From NCBI RefSeq assembly GCF_004348735.1, contig NZ_SMKT01000031.1:1-64000 (forward strand): DNA of 64,000 nt. Direction: 5' to 3'. The position numbers and the translations under genes were made by a program. Under the pieces are notes generated by a model. That model was not told the DNA's origin, did not search any database, and saw only the letters and a list, made by a program, of their open reading frames with translations. Of the stretch, positions 44,507-52,670 are shown in pieces (the stretch's first letter is position 1; each line of letters starts with the position of its first letter). Source of the DNA: Actinomadura sp. KC06. Lineage in GTDB: Bacteria > Actinomycetota > Actinomycetes > Streptosporangiales > Streptosporangiaceae.

Positions 44507-44859
44507 CAGCTGTCCACGAAACCGGTGTCGTCGTCGCCGCTCCAGTCGCCTCCGTGCGAGTAGTCGTCGCCCGGGTTGAACGCGCCGCGGTCGTAGTCGT
44601 CGAACGACGAATACCAGTAGGCATCGCCGTAGACATGGGAACTGCCCTGGTAGTAGCGGCGCCGGAAACCGCCCGTCCAGGCGGGGTGATGCGGGTCGTG
44701 CGTGCCGTAGCCCTGGGCCGTCGCGCATTCGCTGCAGAGCCCGCCCGGCCCGGCGTGCGCGGCGCAGACGGGCCGCGCGCACTGCGGGCACGACGCGACC
44801 GCCTGCTGCCCGCAGCGTCCGAGGACGAAGAAGCCGGTGGTCACGGTGCAGCGGTTCAT
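44506..44859 (-). CDS. Orphan zinc-ribbon/B-box-like small protein
   Basis: 117 residues, no recognised family. Residues 4-45 hold six or more Cys and a His in a B-box-like array (RCGQQAVASCPQCARPVCAAHAG then LCSEC), suggesting one or two bound zinc ions. The C-terminal half is rich in Y, D, G and S (YWYSSFDDYDRGAF, GDDDTGFVDS) and looks disordered. ATG 44859 has GGGAGGA upstream and overlaps the stop of the preceding gene (ATGA). It is locked inside the glycan operon, so a role in assembling or regulating the glycosyltransferases is likely, but nothing more can be said. Confidence 0.75.
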   Translation of the reverse strand: MNRCTVTTGFFVLGRCGQQAVASCPQCARPVCAAHAGPGGLCSECATAQGYGTHDPHHPAWTGGFRRRYYQGSSHVYGDAYWYSSFDDYDRGAFNPGDDYSHGGDWSGDDDTGFVDS

Positions 44860-45584
44860 GAATTCCTCCCCGCGGCCCGGCCGGGCGGCGTCCAGCGGAA
44901 CGGCTCCGTCGACACGTGCAGGATCCGGTCGGTCAGCTCCGCCTCGCCGAGCGGGCCGGGAAGCTTGCCGCTCGCGCGGAACAGCATCCGGCTCCCCTGC
45001 CTGATCCGCACCCTGATCCAGGGCGGCGGCGGTGTGCCCGGACGCTGGACGGCCGCGCCCTTCGCCAGCCGCCGGGTGACCCGCACCAGATGCGTCGTCT
45101 TCGTCTTCGTCTTGATTTTGACCTTGCCGCGCGGGTTGCGCTTCCGGCGGCGGCGGTACCGCACCCGGTCGGTGACCGACAGCTCCAGGACGCTGCCGTC
45201 CCGCAGCTCCGCCCGCAGGCGCAGCCACGGGTCCATCGCGTACCACTGCCTCATCGACAGGACCGGGCGCTGGACCGGCAACTCGTACTGCGGCCCGGTC
45301 TTCTCCGGGAGCTGCGGGCCGCGCATGTCCGCCGCGACGGACAGCACCCCGTCCGGCCGCATGTCGGACGCCAGCACCCGCAGCATCGGCACGAGCACGC
45401 CCGGGACCCGGTCCGGCAGCAGCCACTTGCGCCGCCGGATCTCGGCGCGGTGCCGCGCGAGGCTCTGGATCACCGGCTCCCACTCGTCCCGCCGCAGCGA
45501 GACCGCGAAGCCCTTCTCCAGGGTCAGCGCCCGGTGCAGCGGGTGGAACCGCTCGATGGCGGCCTTCTGCTTACGCCAGAACAT
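44856..45584 (-). CDS. Orphan hypothetical protein in glycan operon
   Basis: 242 residues, no signal peptide, no membrane segment. The N-terminal half is helical and basic (FWRKQKAAIERFHPLHRAL, RRDEWEPVIQSLARHRAEIRRRKWLLPD); the C-terminal half looks like beta strands with a very basic patch RYRRRRKRNPRGKVKIKTKTK, then WIRVRIRQGSRMLFRAS. I do not recognise a family. ATG 45584 has AGGTGG 7 nt upstream and starts 10 bp after the preceding glycosyltransferase; ATG 45629 would overlap it by 35 bp. Its stop overlaps the zinc-ribbon gene start. A nucleic-acid-, anion- or glycan-binding role would fit the charge pattern. Confidence 0.7.
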   Translation of the reverse strand: MFWRKQKAAIERFHPLHRALTLEKGFAVSLRRDEWEPVIQSLARHRAEIRRRKWLLPDRVPGVLVPMLRVLASDMRPDGVLSVAADMRGPQLPEKTGPQYELPVQRPVLSMRQWYAMDPWLRLRAELRDGSVLELSVTDRVRYRRRRKRNPRGKVKIKTKTKTTHLVRVTRRLAKGAAVQRPGTPPPPWIRVRIRQGSRMLFRASGKLPGPLGEAELTDRILHVSTEPFRWTPPGRAAGRNS

Positions 45585-45594
45585 GACGAACCAC

Positions 45595-46779
45595 CTATCG
45601 ATCAGACGGCGCGATCGTACGGTAGACATCGGCCAGCAGCGCGCGTGAACGTGTCCAGGTCAGGTCCCGCTCGATGCGCCGCCGGGCCCTGCGGCCCATC
45701 GCGGCGGCCTCGTCCGGGTACTCCAGCAGGATCCGGACCGCCCTGGCCAGCTCCGCCGGACGGTCGGCCGGGACGAGCCGTCCGTGCTCCCCGTCCGTCA
45801 TCAGCTCCCGCACCGCCGGCAGGTCGGAGGCGACCACCGGCACGCCCGCCGCCATGGACTCGATCACCTTCAGCGGCGCGCAGCCCTGGTCGAGGTTGCG
45901 GGCGCAGCCGGTCAGCGGCGCCACCGAGACCTCGGCGTGTGCGAGCCAGGCCGCGATCTCCCGGTGCGGCAGCATGAACCGCCAGTCGGTCCGCCCGGCG
46001 ACGCCGAGCCGCTCGGCCAGCCGCCGCACCGGCTTCGCCCGCCGTTCCGGGACGGACGCGCAGATCACCAGCCGCAGCTCGGGCAGATCGGCGAGCCGCG
46101 CGAACGCACGCGTCAGGACGTCCAGGCCCTGCCAGGGCTGCAGCGCGCCGACGTACACGATGTAGCGCTCGGGCGCGTCCACCGGCCGCTGCGGCTGCTG
46201 TTCCGGGATCTCGGCCCCGTTCGGGACGAGATGGATCCTGCCTTCCGGGACGCCGAACCGGGCGACGGCCGCACCGATCACCCGCGACGGCACGACGACG
46301 GCGTCGCTGCGCTCCAGGCAGTACCGCTCCAGCTCGCGGATCTTGTCGAGCGTCCTGGGCGCGGCCCACGGCCACGTGTGCGCCATCTCGATCGACGGCA
46401 GGCCGTTGACCTCGTACACCACCTTGTGGCGGCGGCCGTCCGCGATCGCCGGCAGCGCGCTCCACGGGTCCCGGACGTGGCAGACCTCCAGGGTGTCCCA
46501 GTGCGGCTCCAGATGCCCCGCGACCCAGCGCGAGAACGCCTCGGCCCGGTCGATCAGGTTCGGCACCTGCGCGTCGAACCGGGCGATCTCCCGCGTCCCC
46601 TCCCGCTGGTAGCGCGGCAGGTCACCGCCGCCGATCACGCCGAGCAGCCCGCCGCCGAACCGCGTGAACAGCTCGTCGGCCATCTGCGCGATGTGCACCG
46701 CCGACCCCTTGCTGGACGGGAACCGGTCGAACGCGACATAGGCCGCCCGGTGCCTCATCATCGGACCCGCATCAATCAT
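45595..46779 (-). CDS. Glycosyltransferase family 4 protein
   Basis: 394 residues, GT-B fold. Acceptor half: RHRAAYVAFDRFPSSKGSAVHIAQMADEL; donor half: VPNGAEIP, YVGALQPWQGLDVL and KVIESMAAGVPVVASDLPAVRE (E-x7-E region). ATG 46779 is preceded by GGAGGAGG and overlaps the epimerase stop (ATGA); two later Met codons are possible starts. Second gene of the glycan operon. Confidence 0.9.
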   Translation of the reverse strand: MIDAGPMMRHRAAYVAFDRFPSSKGSAVHIAQMADELFTRFGGGLLGVIGGGDLPRYQREGTREIARFDAQVPNLIDRAEAFSRWVAGHLEPHWDTLEVCHVRDPWSALPAIADGRRHKVVYEVNGLPSIEMAHTWPWAAPRTLDKIRELERYCLERSDAVVVPSRVIGAAVARFGVPEGRIHLVPNGAEIPEQQPQRPVDAPERYIVYVGALQPWQGLDVLTRAFARLADLPELRLVICASVPERRAKPVRRLAERLGVAGRTDWRFMLPHREIAAWLAHAEVSVAPLTGCARNLDQGCAPLKVIESMAAGVPVVASDLPAVRELMTDGEHGRLVPADRPAELARAVRILLEYPDEAAAMGRRARRRIERDLTWTRSRALLADVYRTIAPSDR

Positions 46780-47786
46780 CCGACCCGCACCTCCTCCGAC
46801 CGACCCGTTTGTGGGGGGCGACCCCCCACACCCCCCGGAAGGGCCCTTAGCTCGCGGTGCCAGGCGATCTGGTCGGCGAGGCCCTCCGCGAGCCCGGTCG
46901 TGGCCGTCCACCCGAGGAGCCGCCGGGCGCGGCCCGTGTCGGCCCACGTGCGCTCGGCGTCGCCCGCCACCGGCGCCTCCCGCCGGATCTCCGCCCGGAC
47001 GCCCAGGACGCCGGTCAGCAGCCCGATCGCGTCCGTGACCGCCACCGGCTCGGCATGGCCGACGTTGACGGCGATCCCCGGCGGAAGCTCCTCGGCCGCC
47101 GCGGCCAGCGTGGCCGCCACCACGTCCTGGACGTGCGTGAAGCTCCGCGTGCGGCGGCCGTCGCCGAACACGGGCAGCGGGCGTCCGTCCAGCGCCGCCT
47201 CCGCGAACCGGTGGAACGCCATGTCGGGCCGCTGCCGGGGCCCGTACACCGAGAAGTACCTGAGCAGGACGGTGCGCAGCCCGTCCCGCGCCGCCAGGCC
47301 CGCGAGCCGCTCCACCTCGACCTTGCTGACCGCGTACGGGCTCGCCGGGCTCAGCGGGTCGTCCTCCCGGTTCGGCCGCCGCCCGGCCGACCCGTACACC
47401 GACGAGCTCGACGCGATGATCACCCGGGGTCTGCGCCGCGCCGGGCGTCCCATGCAGGACGCGAGCAGCCGCCGTGTCGCCAGCACGTTGTCCCGTTCCG
47501 CTACGGCCCGTCCGGCGCCCCACGAGTCGCGGACGCCGGGCCGTCCCGCGAGGTGGACGACGACGTCCGCGGCGGCCACCGTGCCCAGATCGTGCGCCGC
47601 GAGGTCGATCTCCGCCGCGACGACCCCTGGGCGGGCCGCCACCCGGGCCCACGTCCGCCGCGCCACGTCCGGGGTCGGCGACCGCCCGGGCGCGTCGACG
47701 GCGAGCACCTCATGCCCGGCGGCCGAGAACGCATCGACCACATGGCTCCCGATGAACCCCGCCGCACCCGTGACAACCACCCGCAC
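46776..47786 (-). CDS. NAD-dependent nucleotide-sugar epimerase/dehydratase
   Basis: 336 residues, extended SDR. GAAGFIGSHVVDAF is the NAD-binding motif; the catalytic triad is SSSSVYGSAGRRP (Ser) and SPYAVSKVEVE (Y-x3-K). RYFSVYGPRQRPDMA and RSFTHVQDVVAATLAAA point to UDP-glucuronate or UDP-galactose 4-epimerase relatives. The last 20 residues are encoded by a palindromic repeat (GGVGGRPPQTG), unlike the family. GTG 47786. First gene of the six-gene glycan operon; supplies its sugar donor (inference). Confidence 0.88.
   Translation of the reverse strand: MRVVVTGAAGFIGSHVVDAFSAAGHEVLAVDAPGRSPTPDVARRTWARVAARPGVVAAEIDLAAHDLGTVAAADVVVHLAGRPGVRDSWGAGRAVAERDNVLATRRLLASCMGRPARRRPRVIIASSSSVYGSAGRRPNREDDPLSPASPYAVSKVEVERLAGLAARDGLRTVLLRYFSVYGPRQRPDMAFHRFAEAALDGRPLPVFGDGRRTRSFTHVQDVVAATLAAAAEELPPGIAVNVGHAEPVAVTDAIGLLTGVLGVRAEIRREAPVAGDAERTWADTGRARRLLGWTATTGLAEGLADQIAWHRELRALPGGVGGRPPQTGRSEEVRVG
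46811..46838 (+). repeat. GC-rich palindromic repeat, copy 4
   Basis: GTGGGGGG-CGA-CCCCCCAC (8-bp arms, 46811-46829) followed by ACCCCCCGG, the same order as in the other copies. It lies in the last codons of the epimerase gene, just before the next gene's ribosome binding site. Confidence 0.75.
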
Positions 47787-47865
47787 CCGGGCACCCTACC
47801 CACCGCCGTACCAATGTGGACAGCATCTCCCGTCCCTGGTCACACGGGACACAGGCCGGGTGCGG

Positions 47866-48528
47866 TCATCTCCGGCGCTTGGCCGCGGCGGCGGTCCGTG
47901 CGAAGGCGTCCTCGATGTCGCCCTGCCCGATCTGGGGGCCCGGAACGTCGAGCGGGCCGTCACCGGCCAGGGCGTTCAGGAAGTGCGTGATCTGGCGCCG
48001 CGCCAGCCGCGGCCAGTCCGGCCCGTAGGAGAGGGGCTGGGTGATGAGCGCGGCGAAGACGATGACGTCGGTCGCGTTGGCGTCCGCGCGGACGCTGCCG
48101 TCCTTGCGGCCTCGTTCGAGGAGGCCGTCGAGGCGGCGATCGATCGTCCGGCGGGCGTGGACCGCCTCCGGGGTCATCAGCGGAGGCGCGCCGTGCAGCG
48201 GCAGGACGAGCTGGTCCCCGACGGCGAAGCAGCGGGTCAGGTATTCGCCGATCGCCTCAAGGCCGGTGCCCGGCAGCTCGCCGATCTCCTCCAGGATGCC
48301 GACGAGCAGGTCGTAGGCGCGGTGTTCGAGGGCGTGCAGGAGGGCCTGCCGGTCGGCGTACCTCCGGTACAGCGTCCCGATGCCGACCCCGGCCTCGGCG
48401 GCGATGGCGGCGAGCGGGACGTCGCGTCCCTCCCTCAGCATCACGGTGACGGCGGCGGCGAGCAGCCGCTCCCGGTTGGCCTCGGCGTCGCGGCGCGGCC
48501 GCCGCCGCGCCTGCCCCTCGTCGCTCAT
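47866..48528 (-). CDS. TetR-family transcriptional regulator
   Basis: 220 residues. N-terminal HTH (about 15-62; NRERLLAAAVTVMLREGRDVPLAAIAAEAGVGIGTLYRRYADRQAL) followed by a helical ligand-binding domain. Divergent from the cupin gene at 48639, whose leader contains a TetR-like palindrome, so it probably represses the cupin gene and itself. Confidence 0.9.
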   Translation of the reverse strand: MSDEGQARRRPRRDAEANRERLLAAAVTVMLREGRDVPLAAIAAEAGVGIGTLYRRYADRQALLHALEHRAYDLLVGILEEIGELPGTGLEAIGEYLTRCFAVGDQLVLPLHGAPPLMTPEAVHARRTIDRRLDGLLERGRKDGSVRADANATDVIVFAALITQPLSYGPDWPRLARRQITHFLNALAGDGPLDVPGPQIGQGDIEDAFARTAAAAKRRR

Positions 48529-48599
48529 GGGACGCGCCCTCCCTTCCCGATCAACGGTAGCCCCGGCCGCCGGGAATCAGACCGCACCGCCGCACGTTG

Positions 48600-48621
48600 A
48601 AGCGGACGAAATGTTCCGCTT
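48600..48621. promoter_or_regulatory. Probable TetR operator
   Basis: AAGCGGA (48600-48606) / TCCGCTT (48615-48621), perfect 7-bp arms with an 8-nt spacer, between the divergent TetR and cupin genes and 17 bp before the cupin ATG. Confidence 0.65.
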
Positions 48622-48638
48622 ATCTCGGAGGAAGAACG

Positions 48639-49106
48639 ATGTCCATCCCCTATCTGGCGCAGCCCGAACAGCAGCAGAAGCTCGAATGGCTGGACGGCGG
48701 CACCTTCTCCGTCCTGCTGGACTCCGCCGCGACGGACGGCCAGCTCACCGTGGGCCGTTTCGACGTCGGCAAGGGCGAGGCGCCGCCGTTCCACATGCAC
48801 ACCCGCGAAGACGAGATCTTCATGCTCATCAAGGGCACCGCGCTGCTGTGGGCCGGTGACGACGAGATGGAGCTGTCCGAGGGCGGGATCGTCTACCTGC
48901 CGCGCAACATCCCGCACGGCTACCGCATCACGTCCGACCGGGCCGACCTGCTCATGATCGCCACGCCCGGCGGGATCGAGGGGATGTTCCGCCAGGCCGG
49001 GCGCGACCTGTCCACGCCCAGGCCGGACGGCTTCGAGATCTCCAAGGAGGCCCTGTCCGCCGCAGCCGACGCCTACGGCCAGGTCGTCGTCGGCCCGCCG
49101 CGCTGA
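48639..49106 (+). CDS. Cupin domain protein (quercetin dioxygenase-like)
   Basis: 155 residues, one conserved-barrel cupin: PPFHMHTREDEIFMLIKGTALLW (metal-binding H-x-H-x5-E) and GGIVYLPRNIPHGYRI (second motif with His). Related proteins include quercetin 2,3-dioxygenase-like and isomerase enzymes; the substrate is unknown. ATG 48639 follows GGAGGAA and the TetR operator. Its 3' end with stop is duplicated in tandem immediately downstream. Confidence 0.88.
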   Translation: MSIPYLAQPEQQQKLEWLDGGTFSVLLDSAATDGQLTVGRFDVGKGEAPPFHMHTREDEIFMLIKGTALLWAGDDEMELSEGGIVYLPRNIPHGYRITSDRADLLMIATPGGIEGMFRQAGRDLSTPRPDGFEISKEALSAAADAYGQVVVGPPR

Positions 49107-49121
49107 CCCCCGCCGCGCTGA
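49094..49121 (+). repeat. Tandem duplication of the cupin gene end
   Basis: CCCGCCGCGCTGA occurs at 49094-49106 (the gene's last codons and stop) and again at 49109-49121, period 15 bp. Confidence 0.75.
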
Positions 49122-49131
49122 GCCTTCCGGG

Positions 49132-49980
49132 TCACGGTTTGCGCGCGACGGCGCCGTACCCGTGGACGTGTTCGGGCTCGGCCTCGCCTTCGGCCTGGTC
49201 GGGCCGCCACCGCGAGATCGTGACCAGGCCCGGCTCGACCATCTCCAGACCGTCGAAGTAGGCGCCGAGCTGCTCGACGCTGCGCAGGTTGTAGGGGACG
49301 GTGCCCGACTCCGCGTACTTCTCGGTGCTGCGCCTGGCCTCCTCAGAGGTATCGGTGCAGTCCCACAGGACCAGGAAACTGCCCGAGGGCACGCCCGCCA
49401 TGGTGTCGGCCACGATCTGCCTCGCGGTCGGGTAGTCCTGGCAGAACCCGAGCACGCCCATGAACATCACCGCGATCGGCTCCGTGAAGTTCAGGACGTT
49501 GGCGGCCTCGTCGAGGATCCGCCCCGGATTGTGGAAGTCGGCGTCCAAGTAGCCGGTGACGCCCTCGGGCGTCGTGCCCCGCATCAGGGCACGTGCGTGC
49601 ACGAGCACCATCGGGTCGTTGTCGACATAGACGATGCGGGCGTCGGGCGCGGTCTGCTGCGCGATCTGGTGGGTGTTGGACTCGGTGGGCAGCCCGGCCC
49701 CGATGTCCAGGAAATTGCGGATCTTCTCCTCGGCCGCCAGGTAGCGCACCGCGCGGATCAGGAACTTGCGGCCCTCCCGGGCCTGCCGGATGAGCTCCGG
49801 GTTCACCGCCGCGGTCGCGTCACCGACCACCCGGTCGACCTCGTAGTTGTCCTTGCCGCCGAGCCAGTAATTCCACGTCCGTGCGGGGGACGGGACGTCC
49901 GTCCGGAACCGGGCCTGGGCGTCGTCGGGCAGGCGGGGAGGCTGATCCGCCGGTGGGGTGCCGCCGGGGGGTCGGGGCAT
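49132..49980 (-). CDS. SAM-dependent methyltransferase, PF04672/DUF574 family
   Basis: 282 residues, actinobacteria-specific family. Typical features: P.PARTWNYWLGGKDNYEVDR near residue 30, FLDIGAGLPTESNTHQ (SAM motif I), IVYVDNDPMVLVHARAL and VMFMGVLGF, with a final GYGAVARKP. Filamentous actinomycetes have many copies; substrates are unknown. ATG 49980 has a proline-rich lead-in of about 20 residues. Confidence 0.9.
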   Translation of the reverse strand: MPRPPGGTPPADQPPRLPDDAQARFRTDVPSPARTWNYWLGGKDNYEVDRVVGDATAAVNPELIRQAREGRKFLIRAVRYLAAEEKIRNFLDIGAGLPTESNTHQIAQQTAPDARIVYVDNDPMVLVHARALMRGTTPEGVTGYLDADFHNPGRILDEAANVLNFTEPIAVMFMGVLGFCQDYPTARQIVADTMAGVPSGSFLVLWDCTDTSEEARRSTEKYAESGTVPYNLRSVEQLGAYFDGLEMVEPGLVTISRWRPDQAEGEAEPEHVHGYGAVARKP

Positions 49981-50019
49981 CGTCGACTCCTCGCCTCGTC
50001 GTAGCCGCCTTCGAGGATC

Positions 50020-51669
50020 CTACGACGGGCGGGTGACGCGGGCCTCATCCCATATTGGTTCAGAGGATTCGTAGACGGAGCCGTCGGCACCGAAGACCAA
50101 GAAGCGATCGAACGAACGGGCGAACCAGCGGTCGTGCGTCACGGAGACGACGGTGCCCTCGTAGGTCTCCAGACCCTCCTGGAGGGCCTCGGCGCTGGCC
50201 AGGTCGAGGTTGTCGGTGGGCTCGTCCAGGAGGAGCAGCGTGGCGCCGCCCAGTTCCAGCAGGAGGATCTGCAGGCGGGCCTGCTGGCCGCCGGAAAGGG
50301 TTTCGAAGGGCTGCTCCGCGCATCGGTTGAGCTCGTAGCGGGCCAGGGCGTTCATCGCGTCGTTGCGGAGGCGGGCGTGCTCGGTCATGACGATCTCGCA
50401 GGGAGTGCGTCCGGCCAGGTCGGGACGGGCGTGCGTCTGCGCGAACAGGCCGGGGACGACGCGTGCCCCCAGCCGGGCCCGGCCGGTGTGGGCGACGGGG
50501 GCGGCCGGGGTCGCGCCGCGCGGAAGGGTCTCCGCGACGGCGGAGAGCAGGCGCAGGAAATGTGATTTGCCCGAGCCGTTGGAGCCCAGAACGGCGACGC
50601 GCTCGCCGTACCAGATCTCGGTGTCGAACGGCCTCATGAGGCCCGTCAGTTCCACGCGCTCGCAGATCACCGAGCGTTTTCCGGTGCGTCCGCCACGCAG
50701 GCGCATCTTGATGTTCTGGTCGCGGGGCGGGATCTCGGGCGGGCCCGCTTCCTCGAACTTGCGAAGGCGTGTCAGGGCCGCGCGGTAGCGGGCTCCGGCC
50801 GCCATCGAGTCATAGACCGACGCCCTGTTGCGGAGGGTGCTGACCAATTCTTTGAGTTTCGCGTGCTCCTCGTCCCAGCGGCGGCGCACCTCCTCCAGGC
50901 GTTCGTTGCGGTCGCGGCGGGCGGCGGCATAGGTCGAGAAACGGCCGCCGTGGATCCAGACCTGGGCGGCTTCGACGGTGACGATCCGGTCGGCGGAACG
51001 GTCGAGCAACTCACGGTCGTGCGACACCAGCAGGACTGTTTTGGACGTTTCCCGCAATCTTTCTTCGAGCCACCGCTTGGCGGGGACGTCCAGATAGTTG
51101 TCGGGCTCGTCCAAAAGAAGAACCTCGTCGGGGCCGCGCAGCAGAGCTTCCAGCGCCAGGCGTTTCTGCTCGCCGCCGGAAAGGGTGCGGACCTCGCGCC
51201 AACGGCACGAATCGTACGGGTGACCGAGGGCTGCGACGCAGCATGCGTCCCAGAGCACCTCGATCTCGTAGCCGCCCGCGTCGCCCCAGCCGGCGAGGGC
51301 CGTGGCGTAGCGGAGCTGGGTCGGCTCGTCCTCGCGCTCCATCATCGCCAGCTCGGCCGCCTCGACCGCCGCCGCGGCCTCCCGGACCCTCGGCGGCGCG
51401 ATCGACAGGAGCAGATCGTGGACGGACGAATCGTCCCGGATCCCCCCGATGAACTGCCGCATCACGCCCAGCCCGCCGCTGTGCGCGACGGTCCCCTCCT
51501 GCGGCGCGACGTCCCCGGCGATGAGTCGCAGCAGCGTCGTCTTCCCAGCGCCGTTCGGCCCGATCAGCGCGGCGACCACACCGTCCCCGACCCGGAACGA
51601 CACGTCATCGAGCAAGACGCGCCCGTCCGGCAGGGTATGGCGGACGTGCCCCACCTCGACGTGGCCCAC
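50020..51669 (-). CDS. ABC-F type ATP-binding protein
   Basis: 549 residues with two ABC domains in one chain and no membrane part. Domain 1: Walker A GPNGAGKTT (about 38), signature TLSGGEQKRLALEAL, Walker B VLLLDEPDNYLD. A charged linker (about 235-310, RNERLEEVRRRWDEEHAKL) precedes domain 2: Walker A GSNGSGKSH, signature TLSGGQQARLQILLL, Walker B TLLLLDEPTDNLD. ABC-F proteins act on ribosomes in translation or antibiotic resistance; this one resembles the general actinobacterial type, with no proof of resistance function. The second Walker A ends in H rather than T/S-T. Confidence 0.9.
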   Translation of the reverse strand: MGHVEVGHVRHTLPDGRVLLDDVSFRVGDGVVAALIGPNGAGKTTLLRLIAGDVAPQEGTVAHSGGLGVMRQFIGGIRDDSSVHDLLLSIAPPRVREAAAAVEAAELAMMEREDEPTQLRYATALAGWGDAGGYEIEVLWDACCVAALGHPYDSCRWREVRTLSGGEQKRLALEALLRGPDEVLLLDEPDNYLDVPAKRWLEERLRETSKTVLLVSHDRELLDRSADRIVTVEAAQVWIHGGRFSTYAAARRDRNERLEEVRRRWDEEHAKLKELVSTLRNRASVYDSMAAGARYRAALTRLRKFEEAGPPEIPPRDQNIKMRLRGGRTGKRSVICERVELTGLMRPFDTEIWYGERVAVLGSNGSGKSHFLRLLSAVAETLPRGATPAAPVAHTGRARLGARVVPGLFAQTHARPDLAGRTPCEIVMTEHARLRNDAMNALARYELNRCAEQPFETLSGGQQARLQILLLELGGATLLLLDEPTDNLDLASAEALQEGLETYEGTVVSVTHDRWFARSFDRFLVFGADGSVYESSEPIWDEARVTRPS

Positions 51670-51736
51670 GGCGATCCCCCCTTCGATACGTGCCGAGTCT
51701 GGGAAATCCCCGGGTGCCCGTCAAACGGTTTTCGGC

Positions 51737-52627
51737 TCACATGCGCCGGAGAACGGCCTGCTTCGCGGCGGTGAATTCCTCCTCGGTGAGGATGCCTTCC
51801 TTGTGCAGATCGCCCAGTTCCCGGAGCCGCCGCAAGAGCGCGTCGTGGTCGTCCGCGGGGGCAGCTTGGAGTTCGGGCGGCGATGGCGGGGCGTCCACCG
51901 CGTCCGGCGGCGGATCGTCGACCGCGTTCGGATGCGGGAGCCGCGCCACCACGGCCGCGGCCAGCGCGATCGCGGCCGCCGCCTCCTTCTTGAAACCCCA
52001 CAGCATCACGCAGCGGGGATCGAGGATGGGCTCCGGCCGCTCGGCGCCGTCGTCCACCCGGAAACGCAGGTGGCCGTTGTCCAGGCCGATCGCGGGATGC
52101 AGTTCCACGCTGGCGATATTCCGCAGCGGCAAATGCTGGGGCCCGGCCTCTTTCTTGACGGCCTCGGCCATCCAGTTCCACTCCAGCCGGACGGATTCGC
52201 CGTCGAACGCCGCCGATCCGTCGCCCCCGGACGCGCGAATCGGTACATCCGGCCCGGGAAGCAGATAGCGGTCCACCGGGCCGCCGCCGATCTCCTCGAT
52301 CAGCAGCGCGTTCCGCACCTCGTCCACGAGGTACTCGGCCACCGACGTCCGGCGGCCTTCCACGTTCAGGCGGTACGGGTCGGACACGTCGTTCAGCGCG
52401 CCCGCGGCGGCCTGCAGCAGCGGGTCGGCGCCCTGCCTCAGCCGCACCCGCAGCACACCGCCCTTGGACCCCGGCTCCACCGCGATCCCGGCGACGGCCG
52501 CCAGCGGGACGGTCAGCTCGCCGAGCAGGCGCCGCAGCCGGTGCACGCCGCGCCCGTGGCCGGGCACGATGCGCAGCACCTCGCCGTCGAACGTCCAGGT
52601 CCCGTCGGACCCGATGATCTCTGCCAT
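51737..52627 (-). CDS. DUF4429 and SHOCT domain protein
   Basis: 296 residues. Two DUF4429 PH-like repeats (about 6-100: GTWTFDGEVLRIVPGHGRG; about 135-235: GGDGSAAFDGESVRLEW) are followed by a proline/alanine linker and a C-terminal SHOCT motif (LLRRLRELGDLHKEGILTEEEFTAAKQAVLRRM). Family of unknown function, widespread in actinomycetes. ATG 52627. Confidence 0.87.
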   Translation of the reverse strand: MAEIIGSDGTWTFDGEVLRIVPGHGRGVHRLRRLLGELTVPLAAVAGIAVEPGSKGGVLRVRLRQGADPLLQAAAGALNDVSDPYRLNVEGRRTSVAEYLVDEVRNALLIEEIGGGPVDRYLLPGPDVPIRASGGDGSAAFDGESVRLEWNWMAEAVKKEAGPQHLPLRNIASVELHPAIGLDNGHLRFRVDDGAERPEPILDPRCVMLWGFKKEAAAAIALAAAVVARLPHPNAVDDPPPDAVDAPPSPPELQAAPADDHDALLRRLRELGDLHKEGILTEEEFTAAKQAVLRRM

Positions 52628-52670
52628 GGCCTCTTCCCGATGGATCGACCCAGGTGCGGTCCCACCATTG

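Noticed and set aside
50020..51669. Antibiotic resistance ABC-F gene
   Set aside because: The ABC-F architecture is clear, but nothing in sequence or neighbourhood ties it to a specific drug, so no resistance claim is made.
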